DNA of 6,056 nt from an uncultured Blautia sp. (GTDB lineage: Bacteria > Bacillota > Clostridia > Lachnospirales > Lachnospiraceae), in assembly GCA_946538475.1 (NCBI GenBank), contig CAMNGN010000117.1, positions 1-6,056 on the forward strand, written 5' to 3'. Below the pieces are notes generated by a model. The model had not been told where the DNA came from, searched no databases, and saw only the letters and a list, made by a program, of their open reading frames with translations. This document shows positions 1-5,834 of the stretch, piece by piece. Position numbers and translations under genes: made by a program. Position 1 is the stretch's first letter, and each line of letters starts with the position of its first letter.

Positions 1-1442
1 TCAAGGTACTCTGCAGCTTCCATACCTGCGATACGTCCTGTGTTGACCGCAAATCCCATGGAGTTGCCGGGAAGCAGGAACATGTAGCTGTCGTCATAGA
101 TGTTGCAGGCGTCAGCGCCGGCTGCATAGAGGCCCGGGATCGGATCAAGCTCGGTATCCAGAACTTCGCAGTTCTCGTTGATGTGGATACCGCCTACAGT
201 GCCGTAACCGCCGGGGCGGACTGCTGCTGCGTAGTACGGAGCCTTGGTGAGCGGACGAAGGTATTTTTTCCTCTTGAAGAACTCTTCGTCATAGCCGTCG
301 CAGTAGTCATTGTACTCATCAACGGTCTCAAGAAGGTTGTCAACATCGATACCGCACTTCTCAGCCAGCTCTTCGAGAGAATCTGCCTTGAACAGACCTT
401 TGTTGCCGGTCTCCTCAGCGATCTTTACGCCTTCTGCAAAGTCGGAGACATCCGGGTTGAAGCGGACCATGCTGATCTCATCAACGCCGTTTCTCATGTA
501 ATATTTAACGATGGAAGTATCAACGATGCTGTAAAGCACACGGCCTTTCGCATGCGAGCAGGCATTGCTGAGGTATGTGGTGTTCTGCATCTGCTCTTCG
601 TCCATGACACGCTTGCCGTTCTTGTTGACAAGAAGGTTCGGCTGCATCAGAACGTTCGGAACGCTCTGCGGAAGCTCATCGATTCCTTCGAAGTTAGCGG
701 CCTGCTCGATGCGGACCGGAACTTTGTCTCCGCCTGCTTCCCATGCCATGCGGATACCGTCGCCGGTGTTGCCCGGGATAGCAAAGTTGAACATATCAAC
801 GCCGAAGGTATAACCGGTCTGCTCTTTGATGAACTCCGGATTTGCTCCTGCGCCGCCGGTGCAGATGATGGCTGCCTTGCAGGCGATGGTGATCTCTTTG
901 CCGCTCTTGTCGACAGCGACTACGCCGCAGACCTTGCCTTCGTCGTCCTTAAGGATCTTCTTGCCTGCTGTCTCAAGCATAAAGGTAACGCCGAGCTCCT
1001 GCGCTCTAGCGTAGAGTGCCTTGTTCATGAAGGAAGCGGCACGCGGTCCGATACCCTGATCGGTCTTGACGATGTGCCATGTAGCCTCGGATTTGGTGAA
1101 GTATTTGTATGCGCCTTCGAACTCAACGCCCATGTCCTCGAGCCACTCGATGGTCTCTGCGGACTGCTCAAAATATCTCTTGACCAGACGTCCGTCTACA
1201 TTGTAATGGGTGTATTCCATGAACATTTTCAGCGCTTTTTCTACAGTGATGTCGATCATCTGTCTCTGCTGATACTTGGAACCGATAGCCAGAGGTCCCA
1301 TACCCATGTTAGCTGCGCCGCCGATAGCCGCGTTTTTCTCGATCAGAATAACTTCTGCTCCGTCTTCCGCCGCCTGAACAGCTGCCGAAAGTCCGGAAGG
1401 GCCGCCTGCGATAACAACGATCTGTGTTTCATAATCTGCCAT
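1..1442 (-). CDS. FAD-dependent oxidoreductase, fumarate reductase/succinate dehydrogenase flavoprotein superfamily (3' end cut by window)
   Basis: The reading frame starts at ATG 1440-1442 and runs off the left edge; 480 residues are visible and probably only a few are missing. An SD site AGAGGG (1451-1456) lies 8 nt upstream. The N-terminus is a Rossmann FAD-binding fold: VVIAGGPSGLSAA (residues 9-21), with acidic E35 closing the second strand, then GGAANMGMGP (41-50). A second FAD contact is IICTGGAGANPEF (192-204), and NGKRVMDE lies at 275-282. The C-terminal FAD-binding block contains GTVGGIHIN (414-422), GLYAAGADA (437-445) and LLPGNSMGFAVNTGRIAG (456-473). There is no signal peptide, FMN-binding or heme domain, so it is probably a soluble cytoplasmic enzyme. 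By eye, the His and Arg residues that bind and protonate fumarate in Shewanella fumarate reductase are absent, so the substrate is unknown. The family is confident; the reaction is not. Confidence 0.93.
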   Translation of the reverse strand, partial: MADYETQIVVIAGGPSGLSAAVQAAEDGAEVILIEKNAAIGGAANMGMGPLAIGSKYQQRQMIDITVEKALKMFMEYTHYNVDGRLVKRYFEQSAETIEWLEDMGVEFEGAYKYFTKSEATWHIVKTDQGIGPRAASFMNKALYARAQELGVTFMLETAGKKILKDDEGKVCGVVAVDKSGKEITIACKAAIICTGGAGANPEFIKEQTGYTFGVDMFNFAIPGNTGDGIRMAWEAGGDKVPVRIEQAANFEGIDELPQSVPNVLMQPNLLVNKNGKRVMDEEQMQNTTYLSNACSHAKGRVLYSIVDTSIVKYYMRNGVDEISMVRFNPDVSDFAEGVKIAEETGNKGLFKADSLEELAEKCGIDVDNLLETVDEYNDYCDGYDEEFFKRKKYLRPLTKAPYYAAAVRPGGYGTVGGIHINENCEVLDTELDPIPGLYAAGADACNIYDDSYMFLLPGNSMGFAVNTGRIAGMEAAEYL

Positions 1443-1460
1443 ATGATTTACCCTCTTTCT

Positions 1461-1477
1461 CCGGTTCTTTGTACCGG
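1461..1477 (-). promoter_or_regulatory. Small hairpin just upstream of the flavoprotein ribosome binding site
   Basis: Five-base arms CCGGT and ACCGG enclose a 7-nt loop and end 4 nt before the SD site AGAGGG (1451-1456). In the mRNA leader this could modulate ribosome access. The stem is short and could be chance; no known riboswitch fold was recognised. Confidence 0.3.
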
Positions 1478-1493
1478 TTTGTAATTTTGATGT

Positions 1494-1509
1494 GCGGATT
1501 AAAATCCGC
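1494..1509. promoter_or_regulatory. Perfect palindrome in the flavoprotein leader (candidate operator)
   Basis: GCGGATT and AATCCGC form 7-bp arms around a 2-nt centre. The centre is too small for a good RNA hairpin, so a dimeric protein operator is likelier. It lies about 13-28 nt downstream of the transcription start predicted from the -10 at 1529-1534, a position suited to repression. No matching copy was noticed elsewhere in the window. Confidence 0.4.
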
Positions 1510-1528
1510 CTGATTACCATCTGTGACC

Positions 1529-1557
1529 ATTATAAAGAAAGAACAGGGCAAAAACAT
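1529..1557 (-). promoter_or_regulatory. Candidate sigma-A promoter for the flavoprotein gene
   Basis: On the minus strand a consensus -10 TATAAT occupies 1529-1534. At 17-nt spacing the -35 is only ATGTTT (1552-1557), a weak match, so an activator may be needed. The predicted start near 1522 gives a leader of about 80 nt. The spacer overlaps one arm of the hairpin at 1539-1579, so terminator and promoter are interleaved. Confidence 0.45.
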
Positions 1558-1579
1558 TCTGTTATATGCCCTGTTTCTT
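1539..1579 (-). terminator. Probable intrinsic terminator of the AraC-GH39 gene
   Basis: Arms ACAGGGCA (minus strand, 1567-1574) and TGCCCTGT (1543-1550) pair perfectly. They extend to about 12 bp with one bulged base, around a roughly 16-nt loop. On the minus strand the stem is followed by a T-rich run, TCTTTCTTTAT. It sits about 70 nt past the AraC-GH39 stop codon. The tail is an imperfect U-tract, so termination may be partial. Confidence 0.5.
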
Positions 1580-1645
1580 AATTTTGTTACCTTTTTTATT
1601 TTTTTCCGGTAAGAAAAAGTCAAATTTATTTATTTTTTTTTGACC

Positions 1646-4045
1646 TTATCCGATGTACCGCACGCGGATCAGGCAGATCTCGTTGGGAAGCAGCTCATTC
1701 TCCACGACCAGGTTATTCTCCTCTGTATTCACCTTTCTGATGGTGAGGTTTGGTTCGCATATCCTTCTCAGATATTTGATATCGTTCCTGGACAGCTCGT
1801 TGTCGTAGCCCATCTCGGACCAGATATCCAGCACACTTCCGTGACGGGAACTGATCCTGTAGATCTTGACACGATACTGACCTTCCTTTACATTTTTTAG
1901 CAGAATATGAACCTTGAGATTTTTCCGGTCTTCGAAGTATTTCCAGGTGCTTTCCCTCTCGATGACCGTCTCGGAGGTCAGATAATAGTTGTAATTCAAT
2001 ACCTGCTGGTTATGGCAGATGATGGAGTAGTTGTTGTGCCGGTCCGTAGTGACCAGGAAATTCTCCTGCTTTCCGATAAAATAGGGAAAGAGCTTGTTCA
2101 GGAAGTCCAGTGCAAAAGCAGAAGGCTTGAGGATCGCTTCTTTTGTGATCAGCCCGGTTCCGCCAAAAAGCATATCGGGTGTATCATAGTAAGCATACAT
2201 CCTGTCGCTGCCCGCTCCGTATCCCATCGAAGAGACAAGACCGTACACATCGATGATGTTCTTGATAATATAGGCACCCTTGAAGGTGGTGTCGTTCATG
2301 ATATTACGCACGCTGGGCGTAAAGTTCCATTCGCACACGTAGACGGGAAGATCGTCGAGTCCTGCTTCGGCCAGGCGCTGTTTTTCCCTGCTGAGCGAAT
2401 GAATGAAATTCTGATTATCTGTGGAGCGTTTTGCGTAAGCATCGATACCGCTCTCATCCCGCTCATATGCATAGTACATGACCGAGATAAAATCCGGCCT
2501 GCAGGGACGCTCGGCCCACTGTTTCAGGAATCTCAGCCTTTGCTCGGCCCCGGCATCCATTCTTATGCCGTATCCGCCGAACATGATATGTTCATTGCAC
2601 TCTTTGATCGCACGCCACGTGTTCTCGAAGCGCATGAAGTACTGCCCCCATTTTTTCTCATCATTGCGGTATGTCTCGTCGAACCACAGCTCCATCCGCC
2701 AGTCGTCAAGCACATGCTGGCCATAGCGCATACTCAGATGCCGCATAAAGGCATGGATCAGGCGATCCCACTGCTCCTCCGTAAACTCTTCTCCGGCGCT
2801 CTGCTTCATAGAGTTTCCGGGCTCATAATGGATCGTGTGTGGTTTCAGTCCCAGCTCGATGTATGGCTTCATCCCCTGCTCCTGGACAAAATCCAGGACC
2901 GAATCGATCTGGCTGAAGTCATAAAATTCCTGTTCCGGGCGGATATAGAATTCGGGGGTGAAGATGCTCCAGAAACGCACATATTTAAAGCCCAGCGCTC
3001 TCTGCAGGATCATCAGATGCTCCCGCATCGTGGAATGCAGCAGGTTCGAAGCGGAACCAAAATTGATCGTATCTCCCCAGAACGGTTCGCAGAGCACCGG
3101 CTGATCGACAGAGTAAATGCCCTCAGAGACCTTTGCGGTTCCCTGAAGCTCGTCCGTTTCATCCACAAATTCCTCGCGGCGTACGTTCTGCTCTACTCTC
3201 TTTTCGACAGGTTTTGTCATCTGTCTGCCCGCATTGTCACGGTCCATGGCATTCGCGCGTTTGCGGAATTCCGTCGGTGTCACGCCGTGTGTTTTTTTGA
3301 ATACTTTGTTGAACAGAGCGGCAGAAGTAAAGCCGCAGTCATAGGCGACCCTGGTCACAGGGACATCCGTATAAAGAAGCTCGTCAGCAGCATGGAGGAG
3401 TCGTACATTGGTGAGATAGTTGGCGAAGCTTGTTCCGTAATTCTTTTTGAAAAAACGCGAAAGATAACCGTTGGAGAGGTAGAGCTTTTCGGAGAGTTCC
3501 TTCATACTGATCGGCTGATCGTAGTTGGAGTTGATATAGTTGTTGATCTGCTCCAGGCGCTCTTCGTATCTGTCGCCTTCGTCACCGGTCTGAATGTCCG
3601 CCGCCTTAACCATAAAGTTGGCAGTGAGCAGATTCATGATCTCGTAACAGTCTGCCAGGAAACCGAAGGAGCCTTCATAGTTGTCGGCTTCTACATAGTG
3701 TTTGAGCAGGCGCTTCATGGCCCTTCTCATCTCATCGTATCGTTCGCTCTCCGAGCCTGCGGAATTGCACCAGAAAATAACTTCCTGACCGCCAAACGCA
3801 TCGCGCACCATCATGTGGTCGATCAGAAGACGCAAAATCAGGGGGTTATCTACCGCCTTTATCGTGTGGCGCTTGTTCGCATTGATCACCAGAATATCTT
3901 CTGCGCCCAGGAGCACTTCTTTTTGATCTACTTTAGCGTTTACACTGCCTTCAAGAACATAGAGGATTTCGATTTCTGAGTGTACGGTCGGTTGTTCCAT
4001 CGGCTGATCGTGGATAAACAGCTGAAATTTTTCTTTTTTGAGCAT
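1646..4045 (-). CDS. AraC-family transcriptional regulator fused to a GH39 beta-xylosidase-like domain
   Basis: A 799-residue three-part protein. Residues about 15-75 are a cupin-like AraC ligand-binding domain (EIEILYVLEGSV, 24-35; NKRHTIKA, 57-64). Residues about 164-263 are an AraC-type DNA-binding domain with two helix-turn-helices: SMKELSEKLYLSNGYLSRFF (180-199) and VTRVAYDCGFTSAALFNKVF (230-249), then the family hallmark GVTPTEFRK (254-262). A charged linker (about 264-305) leads to a GH39-like barrel: LGFKYVRFW (351-359), YIELGLKP (395-402), MELWFDE (451-457), LPVYVCEWNFTPS (566-578), LITKEAILKPSAFALDFLN (632-650). E572 matches the GH39 nucleophile, but the usual WNEP acid/base motif reads WFDE. 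There is no signal peptide, so it is cytoplasmic. SD AGGGAG (4055-4060) lies 9 nt before the ATG, and a frame from an upstream ATG ends at once. It probably controls nearby sugar-related genes, or itself; the glycosidase domain could be an enzyme or a sensor. Confidence 0.93.
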   Translation of the reverse strand: MLKKEKFQLFIHDQPMEQPTVHSEIEILYVLEGSVNAKVDQKEVLLGAEDILVINANKRHTIKAVDNPLILRLLIDHMMVRDAFGGQEVIFWCNSAGSESERYDEMRRAMKRLLKHYVEADNYEGSFGFLADCYEIMNLLTANFMVKAADIQTGDEGDRYEERLEQINNYINSNYDQPISMKELSEKLYLSNGYLSRFFKKNYGTSFANYLTNVRLLHAADELLYTDVPVTRVAYDCGFTSAALFNKVFKKTHGVTPTEFRKRANAMDRDNAGRQMTKPVEKRVEQNVRREEFVDETDELQGTAKVSEGIYSVDQPVLCEPFWGDTINFGSASNLLHSTMREHLMILQRALGFKYVRFWSIFTPEFYIRPEQEFYDFSQIDSVLDFVQEQGMKPYIELGLKPHTIHYEPGNSMKQSAGEEFTEEQWDRLIHAFMRHLSMRYGQHVLDDWRMELWFDETYRNDEKKWGQYFMRFENTWRAIKECNEHIMFGGYGIRMDAGAEQRLRFLKQWAERPCRPDFISVMYYAYERDESGIDAYAKRSTDNQNFIHSLSREKQRLAEAGLDDLPVYVCEWNFTPSVRNIMNDTTFKGAYIIKNIIDVYGLVSSMGYGAGSDRMYAYYDTPDMLFGGTGLITKEAILKPSAFALDFLNKLFPYFIGKQENFLVTTDRHNNYSIICHNQQVLNYNYYLTSETVIERESTWKYFEDRKNLKVHILLKNVKEGQYRVKIYRISSRHGSVLDIWSEMGYDNELSRNDIKYLRRICEPNLTIRKVNTEENNLVVENELLPNEICLIRVRYIG

Positions 4046-4090
4046 CCGGTCACGCTCCCTGCATAAAATTTATAATAACGACAAAAAGCC

Positions 4091-4112
4091 GTATGCGCTT
4101 TTATACGCATAC
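4091..4112. promoter_or_regulatory. Palindrome at the AraC-GH39 transcription start (candidate operator or 5' hairpin)
   Basis: Perfect 7-bp arms GTATGCG (4091-4097) and CGCATAC (4106-4112) flank an 8-nt AT-rich centre. The outer edge coincides with the start predicted from the -10 at 4119-4124. It could be an operator for autorepression, or a stem-loop at the very 5' end of the mRNA. On the minus strand it is followed by GGCTTTTTG, so it could instead be a weak terminator for the upstream membrane-protein gene. The sequence does not decide among these. Confidence 0.5.
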
Positions 4113-4118
4113 AGCTCG

Positions 4119-4147
4119 ATTATACCATACAAAATGAATACCTGCAA
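4119..4147 (-). promoter_or_regulatory. Extended -10 promoter for the AraC-GH39 gene
   Basis: On the minus strand, TGGTATAAT combines a TGn extension with a perfect -10 TATAAT (4119-4124). Exactly 17 nt upstream is TTGCAG (4142-4147), a partial -35 match. The predicted start is near 4112, giving a leader of about 67 nt. This is the strongest promoter-like sequence in the window and implies the regulator can be transcribed independently of the opp genes. Confidence 0.7.
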
Positions 4148-4163
4148 TCCGCTTTCGATTTTG

Positions 4164-4179
4164 TCATGCGGACTCATGC
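4164..4179. promoter_or_regulatory. 10-bp-phased direct repeat upstream of the -35 (candidate activator site)
   Basis: TCATGC occurs at 4164-4169 and again at 4174-4179 on the plus strand, exactly one helical turn apart. It lies about 52-67 bp upstream of the predicted start, a typical activator position. AraC-family proteins bind direct repeats with two HTHs, so autoregulation is possible, but six-base repeats are weak evidence. Confidence 0.3.
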
Positions 4180-4193
4180 TTAATACCGGACCG

Positions 4194-4757
4194 TCAGGTT
4201 TCTTCCTTTTTCTTCTGTCCGGGTATTTCCAGATATCTGAGTCTTTTCGAGGCCATGAAAAGCCAAAAAGACAGGCCGGCCGACAAAAGTTCCGATATAA
4301 GGATCACCAAAGAAAGAAATGTGAAGCCTTCAGATACAAGGACAACTATTCCTGCCGCAAAGCCGAGCAGCCGGAGGACAGTAAACAGCAGACTGCCCCA
4401 GAGTATCCGATCTTTTATGCTCCTGCAGTCTCTCAGATACATCTGTTTGGGAGCGAAAACGAACTGCCATACTCCCATCACCACAGGAATCAGGACCGCA
4501 AAACACAGGAGCTGTGCTCCGCCGGAAAACTTGAAACTGTTGAGCGGCACTCTTTGAAGTGAACCCCAGATCAGGGCTGCGAAGATCAGCACTGTTGCCC
4601 CCGCAAAGAGCCCTTTGTTTTTTGCAAGTTCTCCGTCCGTCAGATTCCAGACGGCATAGTCCCCTACGTAGACGTAGGTGTTTTTGATCTTTCCGTTCTT
4701 TTTTACTTCTTTTTTTACGTCAAAGTCCTTGAATAATCTGTCCTGAAAGCTTTTCAT
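4194..4757 (-). CDS. Unrecognised four-helix integral membrane protein
   Basis: A 187-residue protein starting at ATG 4755-4757, with SD GAGGG (4766-4770) 8 nt upstream. The frame stays open to an ATG at 4820, but that would encode the inverted repeat and has no SD, so the shorter start is preferred. Residues 1-46 are charged and probably cytoplasmic (KKEVKKNGKIKNTYVYVGDY, 15-34). Hydrophobic spans follow at about 49-67, 80-102, 118-141 and 145-169, separated by short basic or polar loops (APKQMYLRDCRSIKDR, 102-117). The tail is lysine-rich (KKKEE, 182-186). I do not recognise the family and see no catalytic motif. It is co-directional with oppF and, apart from the palindromic element, would be only 19 nt from it, so it may be an accessory membrane protein of that operon. 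Function is unassigned. Confidence 0.82.
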   Translation of the reverse strand: MKSFQDRLFKDFDVKKEVKKNGKIKNTYVYVGDYAVWNLTDGELAKNKGLFAGATVLIFAALIWGSLQRVPLNSFKFSGGAQLLCFAVLIPVVMGVWQFVFAPKQMYLRDCRSIKDRILWGSLLFTVLRLLGFAAGIVVLVSEGFTFLSLVILISELLSAGLSFWLFMASKRLRYLEIPGQKKKEET

Positions 4758-4772
4758 TATCCCCGCCCTCAA

Positions 4773-4867
4773 TGGAACAGAGGGACGGTTCCTCGTTCCA
4801 AGGGTCAAAACATAAAACATTCCTATTAATTATCACCCTTGGAACGAGGAACCGTCCCTCTGTTCCA
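4773..4867. repeat. REP/MITE-like element: perfect 33-bp inverted repeat around a 29-nt AT-rich loop
   Basis: The arms 4773-4805 and 4835-4867 are exact reverse complements. The left arm begins TGGAACAGAGGGACGG and the right arm ends CCGTCCCTCTGTTCCA. Pairing stops cleanly at both edges. The loop (4806-4834) is AT-rich with no evident gene. From memory, repeats with the GGGACGGTTC core are scattered through many Clostridia and other genomes, some beside RAYT/Y1-type transposases; no transposase is present here. It begins 4 nt after the oppF stop and ends 2 nt before the next gene's SD. The RNA could form a very stable hairpin, but no T-tract follows it on the minus strand, so it is not a standard terminator. 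Confidence 0.85.
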
Positions 4868-4871
4868 CTTT

Positions 4872-5834
4872 TTATTTTACAAACTGCTCCGCAAAGTGAC
4901 AAGCCACGGAATGACCCGGTTTCAGCTCTCTGAGTACCGGTTCCTCTGCCAGACACTTGTCGGTCGCGTACGGACATCTTGCTGCGAAACGGCAGCACGG
5001 TTTCGGATCGATCGGGGATGTCAGCTCGCCCTTCAGCACGATACGCTCTTTCTTCAGATGCACATCCGGGATCGGAATAGCGGAAAGAAGAGCCTGCGAA
5101 TACGGATGGATCGTGTTTTTGAAGATCTCGTTTGCAGGACATTTCTCGATCATCTGACCAAGATACATAACCGCGATGTCATCGGAGATATGCTTAACCA
5201 CCGACATGTCATGTGTGATGAACATGTAAGTGAGGCCTCTGTCTCTCTGCAGATCCTGAAGAAGGTTGAGGATCTGTGCCTGGATCGAAACATCCAGTGC
5301 GGAGACCGGCTCATCACATACGATGAATTCCGGATTGAGGGACAGTGCGCGGGCTACGCCGATACGCTGACGGCGGCCGCCGTCAAGCTCATGAGGATAG
5401 GACATTTCGAGACGTTTTGCCAGTCCTACCAGCTCCATCATCTCTTTTGCCTTCTTTGTAACCTCGGCCTTTGCCATTCCTTTGTTGTTGACCTTGATGG
5501 GCTCTTCGATCAGCTGAAGCACGCTCATACGCGGGTCAAGAGATGCATAAGGATCCTGGAAGATCATCTGGATATGAGAACGATAGTTCTTTTTGAACTC
5601 CTTGATATCCATGCTTGCGATATCGGCTCCCTTGTAGAGAACCTGGCCGGATGTCGGATTGTGCAGACGCATCAGGGTTTTACCCAGTGTGGATTTACCG
5701 CAGCCGGACTCTCCTACGATACCGATAGTCTTGCCTTTTTCAATGTTGAAAGTAACATTGTCAACGGCGTGGAGCATTCCTCTGGGGGTGGAAAAATACT
5801 TTTTCAGATTTTTTACTTCAATCAGATTTGCCAT
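4872..5834 (-). CDS. oppF: Oligopeptide/dipeptide-type ABC transporter ATP-binding protein (OppF/DppF)
   Basis: Complete 320-residue ATPase of usual family length, energising a solute-binding-protein-dependent importer for peptides or other oligomers at the cytoplasmic face of the membrane. Motifs in order: Walker A GESGCGKST (41-49); Q-loop QDPYASLDP (93-101); signature LDGGRRQRIGVARAL (150-164), departing from LSGGQ at two positions; Walker B FIVCDEP (170-176); D-loop SALD (178-181); H-loop FITHD (205-209, H208). The C-terminal oligopeptide-transporter domain starts near 230 (NTIHPYSQALLSAIP, 240-254) and has conserved cysteines C281, C287, C294 and C312. The ATG directly follows the oppD TAA with no gap, and its SD GGAGGG lies inside the oppD 3' end, so the two are translationally linked. 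The permease and binding-protein genes are presumably upstream, outside the window. Substrate cannot be read from an ATPase. Confidence 0.95.
   Translation of the reverse strand: MANLIEVKNLKKYFSTPRGMLHAVDNVTFNIEKGKTIGIVGESGCGKSTLGKTLMRLHNPTSGQVLYKGADIASMDIKEFKKNYRSHIQMIFQDPYASLDPRMSVLQLIEEPIKVNNKGMAKAEVTKKAKEMMELVGLAKRLEMSYPHELDGGRRQRIGVARALSLNPEFIVCDEPVSALDVSIQAQILNLLQDLQRDRGLTYMFITHDMSVVKHISDDIAVMYLGQMIEKCPANEIFKNTIHPYSQALLSAIPIPDVHLKKERIVLKGELTSPIDPKPCCRFAARCPYATDKCLAEEPVLRELKPGHSVACHFAEQFVK

Noticed and set aside
183..1484. A 433-codon plus-strand open frame opposite the flavoprotein
   Set aside because: The minus-strand frame has FAD-binding motifs throughout; this frame is its antisense shadow, rich in Cys and Val with no recognisable domain.
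1429..1623. A 64-codon minus-strand open frame in the gap before the flavoprotein
   Set aside because: It runs through a hairpin, a promoter and the flavoprotein SD, with low-complexity Lys-rich content and no SD of its own.
1619..1644. GTCAAA/TTTGAC inverted hexamers around a T-rich tract after the AraC-GH39 stop
   Set aside because: Six AT-rich bases pairing across a homopolymer-rich stretch are expected by chance; no role can be supported.
1907..3979. A 690-codon plus-strand open frame opposite the AraC-GH39 gene
   Set aside because: It lies wholly antisense to a gene with clear domain homology, its translation resembles no family, and it has no convincing start context. It is a shadow frame.
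4038..4562. A 174-codon plus-strand open frame across the AraC-GH39 promoter
   Set aside because: It covers the promoter and the antisense of the membrane protein, with a low-complexity Lys/Gln/Ser-rich translation.
4758..4820. A 21-residue N-terminal extension of the membrane protein from an ATG at 4820
   Set aside because: It would encode one arm of the inverted repeat (RNRPSVPL) and has no SD, whereas ATG 4757 has GAGGG at 8 nt.
4773..4867. The inverted repeat as a CRISPR repeat pair or an ordinary intrinsic terminator
   Set aside because: There are only two inverted copies, no direct repeats and spacers, and no T-tract after the stem on the minus strand.
4720..5142. A 140-codon minus-strand open frame crossing oppF and the repeat
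   Set aside because: It overlaps the oppF 3' end in another frame and carries the repeat; its Arg/Ser/Gly-rich translation is not protein-like.
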